A DNA stretch of 33,118 nucleotides from Vibrio tasmaniensis 1F-187 (lineage in GTDB: Bacteria > Pseudomonadota > Gammaproteobacteria > Enterobacterales > Vibrionaceae), in the NCBI RefSeq assembly GCF_000272405.2, contig NZ_AJZM02000372.1:1-33118 (forward strand). Direction: 5' to 3'. The notes under the pieces are model-generated. The model had not been told where the DNA came from, made no database searches, and worked only from the letters and a program-made list of their open reading frames with translations. Of this stretch, positions 1 through 10,383 are shown piece by piece (positions within the stretch are counted from its first letter, which is position 1; each line of letters starts with the position of its first letter). A program made the position numbers and the translations under genes.

Positions 1-30
1 GTGTTTGTATAAACACGGCCCGTTTTTTTA
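1..30 (+). terminator. Right half of a terminator for a gene left of the window
   Basis: GTGTTT at 1-6 pairs with AAACAC at 11-16, followed by a GC-rich segment and seven T residues at 23-29. The stem probably extends past the left edge, since CGGCCCG before the T run has no partner inside the window. It probably ends a rightward gene outside the window. Confidence 0.5.
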
Positions 31-55
31 AGCTAGGGAACTACAACAACAAGTT

Positions 56-1642
56 ATGGAACTTATATTAATATCCACTGCGTTTATCGCAGGATTTATT
101 GCTTTAAAATGCCACCTCCCCCCATTAGTTGGTTTTTTGGTTGCAGGTTTCGGGCTTTATGCCCTTGGCTTTGAAACCAATGACACCATCATTACTTTGG
201 CTGACCTTGGTGTCACCCTTCTCTTATTTACTATTGGCTTAAAGCTGGACATCAAAACCCTACTCTCTAAAGAGATCTGGGCTGGCGCAACAATCCACAA
301 TCTTTTATCCACTCTGTTTTTTGCAGCCGCTCTATTTGGTTTTAAGTTTCTAGGTATTTCATCTCTAGCAGCCATGTCAATAGAACAGATCGTTCTACTC
401 GGTTTTGCTCTTTCATTTTCTAGTACTGTATTTGCGGTCAAGTCTCTACAAGAGAAAGGGGAAATGAATGCTACCTATGGCACACTAGCGATTGGCATTC
501 TGGTCATGCAAGATATCTTTGCTGTCGTATTCTTGACTGCATCGACTGGCAAAATTCCAGAGTGGTATGCGATCGCACTGTTCGCTTTGCCTTTCTTTCG
601 CCCATTGTTCTACAAAGTCCTCGATTGGGTTGGGCACGGTGAAATGTTGGTGCTATTCGGTATCTTCTTCGCATTAGTTGTTGGTGCTGGCTTGTTCCAG
701 TTTGTAGGAGTAAAACCAGACTTAGGTGCCCTTATCCTAGGTATGCTATTAGCCGGTCACCCAAAAGCTTCAGAGCTATCGAAGTCGCTGTTTAACCTCA
801 AAGAGCTTTTCCTCGTCTGCTTCTTCTTGAATATTGGCTTGTCAGAACAGCCAACTATTCAGGGTTTTATGCTTGCAGTCTTGTTCTTATTGTTACTGCC
901 AGTGAAAGGCGTTCTGTACTTCTTGGTACTAAACCGATTCAAGTTCCGTGTTCGAACCTCCCTACTCACTTCTTTGTCACTATTTAACTACAGTGAATTT
1001 GGCCTCATCGTCGGTGGCCTTGCTTTTAAGATGGGCTGGATGTCTGGCGACATCTTGGTGGCAGTGGCTATAGCCGTTTCATTGTCGTTCTTAATCGCTG
1101 CACCTCTCAACAAAGCGGGTCACAAACTTTATCAACAATCAGGTCGCTGGTTAAAAGAGCACGCTGCTGAGAAGCTCCACCAACGTGACAAACGAATTGA
1201 CCCAGGTCGGGCTCAAGTTCTAATTCTTGGTATGGGACGCATTGGTACTGGTGCCTACGACGAATTACGCTCACGCTACGGCAAAGTGAGTTTAGGTGTA
1301 GAAGTTCGTGAAGACGCGGCACATAACCACAGAAGCCATGGCAGAAACGTTATTTCTGGTGACGCAACTGACCCGGATTTCTGGGAACGAATCTTAGACA
1401 CAGCAAACGTAAAACTGGTGATCTTGGCTATGCCTCACCACCAAGGTAATCAAACCGCCTTAGAACAATTAAAATCACGAAACTTTAAAGGTCAAATAGC
1501 GGCAATTGCCGAATATCCAGATCAGCTCGAAACACTGAAAGAGAATGGCGTCGATGCGGCATTTAACATTTACAGCGAAGCTGGTAGCGGTTTTGCCCGA
1601 CATGTTTGTGAACAATTGAATCCGAACATCAATAAAATATGA
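56..1642 (+). CDS. KefB/CPA2-type monovalent cation:proton antiporter with TrkA-N domain
   Basis: A 528-aa inner-membrane protein. Residues 1 to about 370 form roughly a dozen hydrophobic helices of the sodium/hydrogen exchanger (CPA2) fold, including an 'FSSTVFAVK' segment near 120-128. Residues from about 385 form a cytoplasmic TrkA-N (RCK) nucleotide-binding domain with GMGRIGTG at 392-399. Family members exchange K+ or Na+ for protons, with the RCK domain gating transport through NAD(H) or similar ligands; the ion specificity here cannot be read from sequence. The ATG at 56 follows only a weak AGGGA 16 nt upstream, but the protein begins directly with the first helix as the family does. 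It is a single gene with its own terminator. It resembles E. coli YbaL/KefB but is shorter and I do not assign orthology. Confidence 0.85.
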   Translation: MELILISTAFIAGFIALKCHLPPLVGFLVAGFGLYALGFETNDTIITLADLGVTLLLFTIGLKLDIKTLLSKEIWAGATIHNLLSTLFFAAALFGFKFLGISSLAAMSIEQIVLLGFALSFSSTVFAVKSLQEKGEMNATYGTLAIGILVMQDIFAVVFLTASTGKIPEWYAIALFALPFFRPLFYKVLDWVGHGEMLVLFGIFFALVVGAGLFQFVGVKPDLGALILGMLLAGHPKASELSKSLFNLKELFLVCFFLNIGLSEQPTIQGFMLAVLFLLLLPVKGVLYFLVLNRFKFRVRTSLLTSLSLFNYSEFGLIVGGLAFKMGWMSGDILVAVAIAVSLSFLIAAPLNKAGHKLYQQSGRWLKEHAAEKLHQRDKRIDPGRAQVLILGMGRIGTGAYDELRSRYGKVSLGVEVREDAAHNHRSHGRNVISGDATDPDFWERILDTANVKLVILAMPHHQGNQTALEQLKSRNFKGQIAAIAEYPDQLETLKENGVDAAFNIYSEAGSGFARHVCEQLNPNINKI

Positions 1643-1661
1643 TATTCAACACGTTCCATTT

Positions 1662-1707
1662 AACCTCTCAAAATTGCGATTTTTTTGCACTTTTGAGAGG
1701 TTTTTGT
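1662..1707 (+). terminator. Rho-independent terminator after the antiporter gene
   Basis: AACCTCTCAAAA (1662-1673) pairs perfectly with TTTTGAGAGGTT (1691-1702), with a 17-nt loop and a T run, starting 20 nt after the stop codon. Confidence 0.9.
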
Positions 1708-1876
1708 TTAAAAAACCAACCGCAATTAGACGCCACTCACCAAAACCACTTTAAAATTAGATAATTTCTAACATAAACCCCTTTATATTATTTTTTTGCT
1801 CACATTCGGTTGCTTTTTTTAGCCAGAATGGCAAATTGAATACAGTTGATTTAGAAATTATTTAAAAGGAAGTTCT

Positions 1877-3547
1877 ATGTGTTCAGTATTTGGCATTCTC
1901 GACATTAAAAGTGATGCCGCAGCACTTCGCCCTATTGCTTTAGAAATGTCTAAAAAGCTTCGTCACCGTGGCCCAGATTGGTCTGGTATCTATGCTGGTG
2001 AAAAAGCCATTCTTGCTCACGAGCGTTTGGCTATCGTCGGCTTAAACAGTGGTGCACAACCACTATACAGCCAAGATAAAAAGCACATTCTTGCAGTGAA
2101 CGGCGAAATTTATAACCACAAAGAACTTCGCGCACGCTATGAAGATAAGTACCAGTTCCAGACTGATTCAGACTGTGAAGTTATCCTAGCGTTATACCAA
2201 GAAATGGGCGCGGACCTTTTAGAAGAACTTAACGGTATTTTCGCATTCGTTTTATATGACGAAGAGAAAGACGAGTACCTAGTGGGCCGTGATCACATCG
2301 GTATCATCCCACTTTACCAAGGCTACGATGAGCACGGCAACTATTACGTTGCTTCAGAGATGAAAGCACTGGTTCCAGTTTGTAAGACGATCAGTGAGTT
2401 CCCTCCTGGTAGCTTCTACTCTTCTAAAGATGCAGAACCTCAACGCTACTACATCCGCGATTGGAACGAATACGCAGCCGTTCAAGGTAACAGCACAAGC
2501 AAAGAAGAGCTAACTGAAGCGCTAGAAGCTGCTGTTAAGCGTCAACTAATGACTGACGTTCCTTACGGTGTACTTCTATCTGGTGGCCTTGATTCATCAA
2601 TCACTTCTGCAGTCGCTAAACGTTTTGCAGCAATGCGTATCGAAGATGACGAGCAATCAGAAGCTTGGTGGCCACAACTACACTCATTTGCTGTTGGCCT
2701 AGAAAATGCTCCCGATCTGATTGCTGCACGTGAAGTTGCGGACAAAATCGGTACTGTACACCATGAGATGACTTACACCATTCAGGAAGGCTTAGATGCA
2801 ATCCGTGATGTTATCTACCACATCGAAACTTACGATGTAACGACCATTCGTGCATCGACGCCAATGTACTTGCTTGCTCGTAAGATCAAAGCAATGGGTA
2901 TCAAAATGGTACTTTCTGGTGAAGGTGCTGATGAAATCTTTGGTGGCTACCTGTACTTCCATAAAGCGCCAAACGCAAAAGAGTTCCACGAAGAGACGGT
3001 ACGTAAACTTCTTGCTCTAAGCATGTTTGACTGTGCTCGTGCAAACAAATCACTTGCAGCATGGGGAGTCGAAGGTCGTGTACCATTCTTGGATAAAGAG
3101 TTCATCGATGTGGCTATGCGTTTAAACCCTGAAGACAAAATGTGCGGTAACGGTAAAATGGAGAAACACATCCTACGTGAGTGTTTTGAAGACTACTTAC
3201 CAGATTCAATCGCATGGCGCCAAAAAGAACAGTTCTCTGATGGTGTTGGCTACGACTGGATTGATACATTGAAAGTAACGGCTGAAGAAAAAGTAACGGA
3301 TCAACAAATGGAAGCTGCTCAGTTCCGTTTCCCTTACAACACACCAACAACCAAAGAAGGTTATGCTTACCGTGAAATCTTTGAGGAGCTATTCCCTCTA
3401 GAATCGGCGGCAGAGTGTGTACCTGGCGGCCCTTCAGTTGCCTGTTCATCAGCAAAAGCGATCGAGTGGGATGAGTCATTCAAAAACTGTGTAGACCCAT
3501 CAGGCCGTGCGGTACAAGCCGTTCACAACGACGCCTATAACGCTTAA
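1877..3547 (+). CDS. asnB: Asparagine synthetase B, glutamine-hydrolysing
   Basis: Makes asparagine from aspartate, ATP and glutamine in the cytosol. The 556-aa length matches the E. coli enzyme (554 aa). Residue 2 is the N-terminal nucleophile cysteine (MCSVFGI), exposed after Met removal, followed by the class II glutamine amidotransferase domain to about residue 190. The synthetase domain carries the ATP pyrophosphatase loop SGGLDSS at 235-241 and a conserved SGEGADE segment near 348. The start is fixed both by Cys2 and by the ribosome site AAGGAAG at 1866-1872. It is monocistronic, in its own terminator-bounded unit. Confidence 0.97.
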   Translation: MCSVFGILDIKSDAAALRPIALEMSKKLRHRGPDWSGIYAGEKAILAHERLAIVGLNSGAQPLYSQDKKHILAVNGEIYNHKELRARYEDKYQFQTDSDCEVILALYQEMGADLLEELNGIFAFVLYDEEKDEYLVGRDHIGIIPLYQGYDEHGNYYVASEMKALVPVCKTISEFPPGSFYSSKDAEPQRYYIRDWNEYAAVQGNSTSKEELTEALEAAVKRQLMTDVPYGVLLSGGLDSSITSAVAKRFAAMRIEDDEQSEAWWPQLHSFAVGLENAPDLIAAREVADKIGTVHHEMTYTIQEGLDAIRDVIYHIETYDVTTIRASTPMYLLARKIKAMGIKMVLSGEGADEIFGGYLYFHKAPNAKEFHEETVRKLLALSMFDCARANKSLAAWGVEGRVPFLDKEFIDVAMRLNPEDKMCGNGKMEKHILRECFEDYLPDSIAWRQKEQFSDGVGYDWIDTLKVTAEEKVTDQQMEAAQFRFPYNTPTTKEGYAYREIFEELFPLESAAECVPGGPSVACSSAKAIEWDESFKNCVDPSGRAVQAVHNDAYNA

Positions 3548-3568
3548 GCGTTTGAAAAATCAAATACT

Positions 3569-3597
3569 AAAAAAGGCGCATTATGCGCCTTTTTGTT
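3569..3597. terminator. Bidirectional terminator between asnB and rfaH
   Basis: GGCGCA TTA TGCGCC (3575-3589) is flanked by an A run on the left and a T run on the right, so it can stop both asnB from the left and the convergent rfaH from the right. Confidence 0.9.
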
Positions 3598-3629
3598 TTA
3601 AGCCTAGTTTTTACTTTTTAATATTTCAC

Positions 3630-4136
3630 TTATACGTGAGCTTGTAGTGCTTCGTTTTCAATACTGATCGGAACCACTTGGCTGATCATTTTTACGAGCA
3701 TAATGGATCGAGCTTCGCCATCTTTCTGATGGTAAATAGCTTCAACACCCGCAAACTGGCCACTATTAATTTTGACAACTTGCCCTGTCTCAAATTCAAC
3801 ACAGCAATCTTCAACTTCGCTACTGCAACACTTCTCGAACTCTTTTAGCTCAAAAACCAAATCACCTTGGACTTCATACGGCCTTGCACCGAACTTAATA
3901 AAGTCGACAACACCACGAGTCGAACGAACTGTCGTAAAACTAGGGCCTTGCTCATAATCAAAGCGAACAAAGATATAAGACGGGAACAGCGGTTCTTTGA
4001 CCTGCTTCTCTTTCCCTCTCACGACCTTCTTGACATCGATTTGAGGGTAAAAGCACTCTACCCCCTGATTTTCTAGGTGCTGTTGAGCGCGTTTTTGATC
4101 ACCACGCTTACAGTAAAGTAAATACCAACGTTTCAT
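3630..4136 (-). CDS. rfaH: Transcription antitermination protein RfaH
   Basis: A NusG paralogue that loads on RNA polymerase at ops elements and suppresses pausing and Rho termination in long operons for LPS, capsule and secretion systems. The 168-aa protein starts MKRWYLLYCKRGDQKRAQ, close to E. coli RfaH (MQSWYLLYCKRG), and carries 'EPLFPSYIFV' near residue 48, typical of the NGN domain. From about residue 115, 'GQVVKINSGQFAGVEAIY' is the KOW domain, which in E. coli RfaH switches between alpha and beta folds. 'DGEARSIMLV' near the C-terminus matches the RfaH-specific 'DGEARSMLLL' rather than NusG. It is a single leftward gene. I saw no ops-like element in the window, so its targets lie elsewhere. 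Confidence 0.95.
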   Translation of the reverse strand: MKRWYLLYCKRGDQKRAQQHLENQGVECFYPQIDVKKVVRGKEKQVKEPLFPSYIFVRFDYEQGPSFTTVRSTRGVVDFIKFGARPYEVQGDLVFELKEFEKCCSSEVEDCCVEFETGQVVKINSGQFAGVEAIYHQKDGEARSIMLVKMISQVVPISIENEALQAHV

Positions 4137-4637
4137 TTAACTCGCCATCTTCGTTCTTTGGACATTTAACCACAGCCTAAAACAGTTTAGTCGCCGTTGA
4201 TAAATGAGTCCTGATAAGCGAGAAATTACGCGCAACAGACAGACTTATCAACCAAAAAGTCATAGGTAAAAAATTTGGTCAGTCATTGTACAAGGAACAT
4301 TTAGAGATCAAAAGACTCATTGCTGTAAGCATATGTATATCGCAGATAATATGAATAACATTCCCTATAAGATCATAACGATAGGCTAGGGCAATAGATC
4401 TAAACATTTTTATTGGATAGGATCTTAAAAAAGGTTACTAACCAACCAGGTCAAATATGGAAAATTAGTTTGCAGCACAAGCAGAATGGGCCACATTAAA
4501 AGTAAATTTATTTAATATCAACACTTTAGCAAAACCAAGTTATCGTGACCACAAAACATGCCTATTGCAGACTTTTACCCTACTGTGTATACATGAATGA
4601 CTATAAAATCTTTTAATACCTAAAATTAGTAAAACTT
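4137..4637. other. Intergenic region between rfaH and the peptide permease
   Basis: About 500 bp, AT-rich, carrying the divergent promoters of rfaH and the permease. Apart from the permease promoter listed separately, I see no convincing gene, repeat or strong hairpin. The rfaH promoter could not be placed. Confidence 0.6.
4565..4593 (+). promoter_or_regulatory. Sigma-70 promoter of the peptide permease
   Basis: TTGCAG (4565-4570), a 17-nt spacer, then TATACA (4588-4593), ending 44 nt before the start codon. Hexamers and spacing are close to consensus. Inferred from sequence only. Confidence 0.6.
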
Positions 4638-6023
4638 ATGCCAAGCAATCACAACATCTTTGGCCACCCTAGAGGCCTATTTTTATTATTTAGCACAGAG
4701 CTATGGGAACGTTTCTCCTACTACGCGATGCGTGCCATCCTTGTTTTATTTTTGACTGACACGACCCTCAACGGTGGACTTGGTTGGTCAACGAAAGACG
4801 CACTTGATCTCTACGGTATTTACACTGGCTTAGTCTACATCACGCCATTGATCGGTGGCTGGATTGCCGATAACTACTTAGGACAACGTAAATCGATCCT
4901 AGTGGGTGGTGTATTAATGGCACTCGGCCAGTTTACACTCGCTCTTCCTAACGGCGCTATTGGCTTAGACCAAGTAAATGCTCTTTATCTAGGTTTAGCA
5001 CTACTTATCAGTGGTAACGGTATGTTTAAGCCAAACATCTCGACCATGGTTGGTGACCTATACCAAGAAGGCGATAACCGCCGTGACGGTGCATTCACCA
5101 TTTTCTACATGGGCATCAACTTAGGTGCATTATTAGGTGGCTTGATTTCAGGCGCTGCTGTCGACTCTTTCGGCTGGAAAGCAGGTTTCTTAGCCGCTGG
5201 TATTGGTATGGTTATTAGCTTAATCATGCAAATGACAATGGCTCAATCTTGGTTAGGTAACATTGGTTCAGTGCCCGCAGCTGCGCGAGCAAAAGCACTG
5301 AACAAATCAAAAGAAAAAACGCCACTAACCAAAGAAGAGTTCGATCGATTAAAAGTTATTCTGGTTATGGGTCTATTCGTCATAGTTTTCTGGGCGGGCT
5401 TTGAACAAGCTGGCGGTCTGATGAATATCTATACTCAACAATATACTGACCGCATGATTGGTGGCTTTGAAGTCCCAGCGGCGTGGTTCCAATCTCTGAA
5501 CCCATTCTTCATCATTACACTTGCACCAATCATTGCTGCATTTTGGGTTAAGCTTGGTAAGCGTGAACCAAATTCTCCAGTGAAATTTGCAATGGCTTTG
5601 TTCTTCCTAGCTCTTGGTTTTGTGTGCATGATGGGCGCTGTAATGGAGCAAGGTGGCGACCTAACAGTGAAAACATCAATGCTGTGGCTAGTCGGTGCTT
5701 TCTTCTTCCATACCCTTGGCGAACTTTGTCTATCTCCTATTGGCCTGTCGTTGGTCACTAAGTTAGCTCCGCTTCGTCTCGCATCGCTAATGATGGGTGC
5801 ATGGTTTGGCTTCAACGCTGTCGCAAACTACGTAGCTGGCCTTGTGGGTTCTCACGTTGGTGAGCTTGGCGCAATGTCTATCTTCGGTGGTATCGCAATT
5901 ACAGCGACAATAAGTGGCGTCTTACTTCTTCTTTGTGCTGGCAAGCTTGTATCATGGATGCATGGCGTAGAAAGCAACATGATGCTTGAAGCAGAGCCAA
6001 AAGCAGAAACTTCGGTTGCTTAA
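4638..6023 (+). CDS. Proton-dependent oligopeptide (POT/PTR2) family permease
   Basis: An inner-membrane transporter that imports di- and tripeptides with protons. The 461-aa protein has hydrophobic helices throughout and the POT signature ExxER as E21, E24, R25 in 'ELWERFSYYAMRAIL', which couples proton and peptide binding. 'GMFKPNISTMVGDLY' near residues 131-145 is the second family signature, and 'TLGELCLSPIGLSL' lies in the C-terminal half. It is related to E. coli DtpA/DtpB, but the exact substrate class cannot be set. The ATG at 4638 has no clear Shine-Dalgarno sequence, yet starts just before the conserved region. It is monocistronic with its own promoter and terminator. Confidence 0.92.
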   Translation: MPSNHNIFGHPRGLFLLFSTELWERFSYYAMRAILVLFLTDTTLNGGLGWSTKDALDLYGIYTGLVYITPLIGGWIADNYLGQRKSILVGGVLMALGQFTLALPNGAIGLDQVNALYLGLALLISGNGMFKPNISTMVGDLYQEGDNRRDGAFTIFYMGINLGALLGGLISGAAVDSFGWKAGFLAAGIGMVISLIMQMTMAQSWLGNIGSVPAAARAKALNKSKEKTPLTKEEFDRLKVILVMGLFVIVFWAGFEQAGGLMNIYTQQYTDRMIGGFEVPAAWFQSLNPFFIITLAPIIAAFWVKLGKREPNSPVKFAMALFFLALGFVCMMGAVMEQGGDLTVKTSMLWLVGAFFFHTLGELCLSPIGLSLVTKLAPLRLASLMMGAWFGFNAVANYVAGLVGSHVGELGAMSIFGGIAITATISGVLLLLCAGKLVSWMHGVESNMMLEAEPKAETSVA

Positions 6024-6058
6024 TATCTAGACCTATTTCAAGAAGAAACATCCAGATC

Positions 6059-6094
6059 AAAAAGGGCTGCTCAATGAGCAGCCCTTTTGTTATT
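6059..6094. terminator. Bidirectional terminator between the permease and hemH
   Basis: GGGCTGCTC (6064-6072) pairs with GAGCAGCCC (6076-6084), with A residues on the left and T residues on the right. It can serve both converging genes. Confidence 0.9.
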
Positions 6095-6129
6095 TTTAGA
6101 TGTGCATGACAGTTTAGGCGAAGTCGTAT

Positions 6130-7092
6130 TTAACGATACAGCGCCACTAACTCCGCCATCATATCGATGTGCGAGTCTCTATCATTCAAACACGTAATGT
6201 AGCTAAAGTCTGAGCCACCAGCGTCAATGAAGGTCTCTTTACACTGATCCGAAATCTCTTCCAACGTTTCTAAACAATCCACAGAAAATGCAGGCGCCAT
6301 AATATCGATTTTTTTGATGCCTTTGCTTGGCAATGATTCAAGTGTCTCGTCAGTGTATGGCTTCAACCACTCTTCTCGACCAAATCGAGATTGGTATGTC
6401 ATGGTGATATCGTCCGCTGATAAGCCTAACTCAGCAGCAAGGAGCTCTGTTGTCGCTTCACAATGCTGTGGGTAGATGTCGCCTTCATCAGCCAATCGTT
6501 TCGGAATACCGTGGAAAGAACAAACTAAATGATCGGCTCTACCATTTTTATCCCAATGGCTACGCACGCTTTCAGCCAATGCTTTTGCGTAGCTTGGGTG
6601 CGCGTAGTAGTCGCGAATAAAGCGATAGCTCGGAATCACTGGCATCTGCTTAAAGGCCTTGGTTAAGCCATCAGATACGGCCGCTGTGGTTGTGCCTGAG
6701 TATTGAGGATATAAAGGCAATACGATGATGTCTTCAACGCCCTGATCCATTAATTGCTCAACGCCCGTTTTAAGGCTTGGGTTACCATAGGTCATACCCA
6801 GCGCTACGGGTATCTGTAATTTTTTCTGGAGCTTTTCGGCTTGTCTTTGAGAGTACACAAGCAGTGGTGAGCCTTCATCCATCCAAACAGACTGATACAG
6901 CTTAGCCACTTTCGGCGCTCTAATCGGTAAGATCACCCCATGTAAAATAGGACACCACAACCAACGCGTTAAGTTTACGACTCGCTTGTCGTGTAAGAAT
7001 TCACTCAAAAATCGACGAACGCCAGCTGGGGTCGCTGAGTCTGGTGTTCCTAAGTTCACCAGTAAAACGCCCTGCTTTTTATTATTTTCCAT
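6130..7092 (-). CDS. hemH: Ferrochelatase
   Basis: Inserts Fe2+ into protoporphyrin IX, the last step of heme synthesis, at the cytosolic face of the inner membrane. Its 320 aa equal the E. coli length. The catalytic histidine is His194 in '[10 protein letters not shown]' and the metal-path glutamate is Glu275 in 'VDCLETLEE'. '[10 protein letters not shown]' at 10-19 is the family N-terminus. The ribosome site is AGGT, 5 nt before the ATG. It lies downstream of adk on the same strand, but a terminator separates them and 276 bp intervene, so it likely has its own promoter. It has five cysteines (47, 191, 211, 273, 284) plus Cys301 near the end; I cannot tell whether it binds an iron-sulfur cluster. 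Confidence 0.96.
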   Translation of the reverse strand: MENNKKQGVLLVNLGTPDSATPAGVRRFLSEFLHDKRVVNLTRWLWCPILHGVILPIRAPKVAKLYQSVWMDEGSPLLVYSQRQAEKLQKKLQIPVALGMTYGNPSLKTGVEQLMDQGVEDIIVLPLYPQYSGTTTAAVSDGLTKAFKQMPVIPSYRFIRDYYAHPSYAKALAESVRSHWDKNGRADHLVCSFHGIPKRLADEGDIYPQHCEATTELLAAELGLSADDITMTYQSRFGREEWLKPYTDETLESLPSKGIKKIDIMAPAFSVDCLETLEEISDQCKETFIDAGGSDFSYITCLNDRDSHIDMMAELVALYR

Positions 7093-7175
7093 AGATACCT
7101 GAGACCAATATGTGATTTTCTGGAACGTAATATACTAATCTACATAAGTTTAAGATCATTGTTGTGCTACTAAAT

Positions 7176-7195
7176 TTAAGAATAATCGTTCTTAA
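7176..7195. repeat. Perfect dyad upstream of hemH
   Basis: TTAAGAA (7176-7182) and TTCTTAA (7189-7195) are inverted around 6 nt, about 85-105 bp upstream of the hemH start. It could be a regulator site; no known box was recognised. Confidence 0.35.
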
Positions 7196-7303
7196 CCTAG
7201 GTGATCACAACATCACATTAATCGTTAGCCGCGCGAATCTAAGCCGTACCACGGAAACAGTGCACAATCGAGTTTATCTAGATTGGTATATGACTAAAAA
7301 TTG

Positions 7304-7332
7304 AAACAAAAAAAGCGACCTTAAGGTCGCTT
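7304..7332 (-). terminator. Rho-independent terminator of adk
   Basis: AAGCGACC (7313-7320) and GGTCGCTT (7325-7332) form an 8-bp stem with loop TTAA. On the minus strand it is followed by a T run (A run 7308-7314 on plus). It lies 37 nt past the adk stop codon. Confidence 0.9.
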
Positions 7333-7368
7333 CCAATATATCAAATTCTAAAACTGGCTGTTAGCCAA

Positions 7369-8040
<672 letters not shown>

Positions 8041-8160
8041 TTATACCGAAGCTCACTATCCCGCCTTTCTGGTTCAATTTAAGTCGAACAAGAGAGGTTA
8101 GGTAACAACTGAGGCTAAGCACAACTGTAAACAGAAGCAAAACGGTAAGTTTCGGTATAA
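8041..8160. repeat. 120-bp segment bounded by 13-nt inverted repeats upstream of adk
   Basis: TTATACCGAAGCT (8041-8053) is the inverse of AGTTTCGGTATAA (8148-8160) with one mismatch. Inside, GTTC and GAAC near 8073-8090 add a smaller stem. No target-site duplication was seen, so it could be a small non-autonomous element or a folded adk leader. Confidence 0.4.
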
Positions 8161-8338
8161 CGTTTAAAAATCATACAACTGGAGATGATAGGTTCATAGT
8201 ACCAGCTGATTAGGTCGAGCATTCTATCACATTAATATTCAATTTTGCTTAAATTAAGACTAAAGAATGTATCGACAGCGTTTTCGTTCGTCTCACTGGC
8301 AATTTTAGCGACATTTCGATGAAGTTAAGCGACGTTCA

Positions 8339-8366
8339 CAAAAAAAGCCCGCATTAGCGAGCTTTT
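8339..8366 (-). terminator. Rho-independent terminator of htpG
   Basis: GCCCGC (8347-8352) and GCGAGC (8357-8362) form a stem with one G-U pair and loop ATTA. On the minus strand it ends in a T run. Confidence 0.85.
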
Positions 8367-8401
8367 ATTTATAATTATGAGCTTAGCCCAAAGTCGAAAG
8401 A

Positions 8402-10306
8402 CTAACGTTTTGTCAGTAGTTCGTTGATTGCACCTAAGAATTGTGACGGATCTTCCATTGAGCCCTTTTCAGCCAGCATAGCTTGACCAAGTAGTAGCTC
8501 AACCCAACGGCCAAACGCTTGTTCGTCCGCTTCATCAGCCATCTGTTTCACAAGTGCGTGCTCAGGGTTAATCTCAAAGATGTACTTAACTTCAGGTGCA
8601 GCTTGACCCGCAGCTTCAAGAAGCTTAGCCATTTGAGTGCCCATCTCGAAATCATCGGTCACAACAACAGCAGGTGTAGTTGCTAACTTGAATGTCGTGC
8701 GAACCTCTTTAACACGATCACCAAGGTAAGCTTGAGTGCGATCAACAACAGACTTGAACTCTTCTTCCGTCTCTTTTTGCTTCTCTTTCTCTTCTTCACC
8801 TTCAAACTTGCTTAGATCTAAGCCTGCTTTTGTGATCGACTGGAACTGCTTACCGTCGAAGTCAGTTAGGTAATTCATCACATACTCATCGATACGATCG
8901 TACATGAGAACAACTTCGATGCCTTTCGCTTTGAACTGCTCTAAGTGAGGGCTGTTCTTAGCCGCGGCATAGCTGTCTGCCGTTAGGTAATAGATCTTGT
9001 CTTGACCTTCCTTCATACGTTCTACGTAAGAAGCTAGGCTGATGGTTTGCTCAACAGAATCCACTTCCGTTGATGAGAAACGAAGTAGACCAGCGATTTT
9101 TTCTTTGTTCGCCATGTCTTCTGCTGGGCCTTCTTTCAGTACTAGGCCGAACTCTTTCCAAAACTCCAAGTACTTATCGTTGTCATTCTTCGCCATGCGC
9201 TCAAGCATAGTGAGTACACGCTTAGTACATGCGCCACGAAGAGACTGAGTCACTTTGTTATCTTGAAGGATTTCACGAGACACGTTCAATGGTAAATCGT
9301 TTGAATCAATCAAGCCACGAACGAAGCGCATGTAAGATGGCATAAACTGCTCTGCGTCATCCATAATAAACACACGTTGCACGTATAGTTTCAAGCCGCT
9401 CTTATGATCACGGTTCATCATATCCCAAGGTGCTTTCGCAGGAATATAAAGCAGGCTTGTGTAGTCGTTCTTGCCTTCAACTTTGTTGTGGCTCCAGGTT
9501 AGTGGATCAGCAAAGTCGTGAGATACGTGCTTGTAAAACTCTTGGTATTCTTCTTTCTCGATATCAGACTTGTTACGAGTCCAAAGCGCTTGAGCCTTGT
9601 TAATTTGCTCCCAATGCTTCTCTTCGGTGTCTTTACCTTCGTCATCTTTCACTGCAGTGAAGATAGAAACAGGGATACCGATGTGATCAGAATACTTACC
9701 AATCACTTCACGTAGACGCCATTCATTTAAGAACTCTTTGCCGTCTTCACGCATATGAAGAATGATGTCTGTACCACGAGATTCTTTCGTGATGTCTTCG
9801 ATAGTGTAATCACCTTCACCCGCAGAGTGCCATTGCACGGCTTGGTCATTAGCAAGTCCAGCTGCTCGAGTGCGAACAGTCACTGCGTCTGCAACGATAA
9901 ATGCAGAATAGAAACCCACACCAAATTGGCCAATAAGCTGAGAGTCTTTGCTTTGGTCTTCAGACAGCTTTGAGAAAAAGTCAGCTGTGCCTGACTTAGC
10001 AATAGTACCTAAATGCTCAATAACGTTGTCGCGGCTCATACCGATGCCGTTATCAGAGATCGTTAAAGTATTTGCTTCAGCGTTGAACGAAAGTTTCACA
10101 CCTAAATCAGCATCGCCTTGGTAAAGGTCGCCATTTGATAGCGCTTGAAAACGAAGCTTATCAGCCGCGTCAGATGCGTTAGAGATCAGCTCACGTAGGA
10201 AGATTTCTTTATTTGAATACAGTGAGTGAATCATTAGGTGAAGTAGTTGTTTTACTTCAGATTGAAAGCCACGAGTCTCTTTATTTTGCGTTGCCGTTTC
10301 GCTCAT
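8402..10306 (-). CDS. htpG: Molecular chaperone HtpG (bacterial Hsp90)
   Basis: An ATP-dependent dimeric cytosolic chaperone that refolds clients with DnaK. It has 634 aa against 624 in E. coli. The N-terminal GHKL ATPase domain shows '[12 protein letters not shown]' near 37-48, 'DNGIGM' near 89 and '[11 protein letters not shown]' near 126, followed by the middle and C-terminal dimerisation domains. An acidic stretch '[15 protein letters not shown]' near 507 is the usual charged region. There is no MEEVD tail, as expected in bacteria. A heat-shock-type promoter precedes it. It is divergent from toxR, an arrangement known in V. cholerae, where heat shock raises htpG and lowers toxR expression. 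Confidence 0.98.
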   Translation of the reverse strand: MSETATQNKETRGFQSEVKQLLHLMIHSLYSNKEIFLRELISNASDAADKLRFQALSNGDLYQGDADLGVKLSFNAEANTLTISDNGIGMSRDNVIEHLGTIAKSGTADFFSKLSEDQSKDSQLIGQFGVGFYSAFIVADAVTVRTRAAGLANDQAVQWHSAGEGDYTIEDITKESRGTDIILHMREDGKEFLNEWRLREVIGKYSDHIGIPVSIFTAVKDDEGKDTEEKHWEQINKAQALWTRNKSDIEKEEYQEFYKHVSHDFADPLTWSHNKVEGKNDYTSLLYIPAKAPWDMMNRDHKSGLKLYVQRVFIMDDAEQFMPSYMRFVRGLIDSNDLPLNVSREILQDNKVTQSLRGACTKRVLTMLERMAKNDNDKYLEFWKEFGLVLKEGPAEDMANKEKIAGLLRFSSTEVDSVEQTISLASYVERMKEGQDKIYYLTADSYAAAKNSPHLEQFKAKGIEVVLMYDRIDEYVMNYLTDFDGKQFQSITKAGLDLSKFEGEEEKEKQKETEEEFKSVVDRTQAYLGDRVKEVRTTFKLATTPAVVVTDDFEMGTQMAKLLEAAGQAAPEVKYIFEINPEHALVKQMADEADEQAFGRWVELLLGQAMLAEKGSMEDPSQFLGAINELLTKR

Positions 10307-10383
10307 TTTTACTCCAAAACATCTATACTTTATGTTGAATAATCATAGGGGCGTTGCACATTATGCCTCTCTTATGTTCATTA

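Noticed and set aside
4204..4269. A 21-codon ORF upstream of rfaH on the opposite strand
   Set aside because: No ribosome site, no hydrophobic or signal-like character, no terminator.
7201..7216. A CRP-like site near hemH
   Set aside because: Half sites GTGAT and ATCAC are 6 nt apart where CRP needs 4 between these pentamers, so the helical phasing is wrong.
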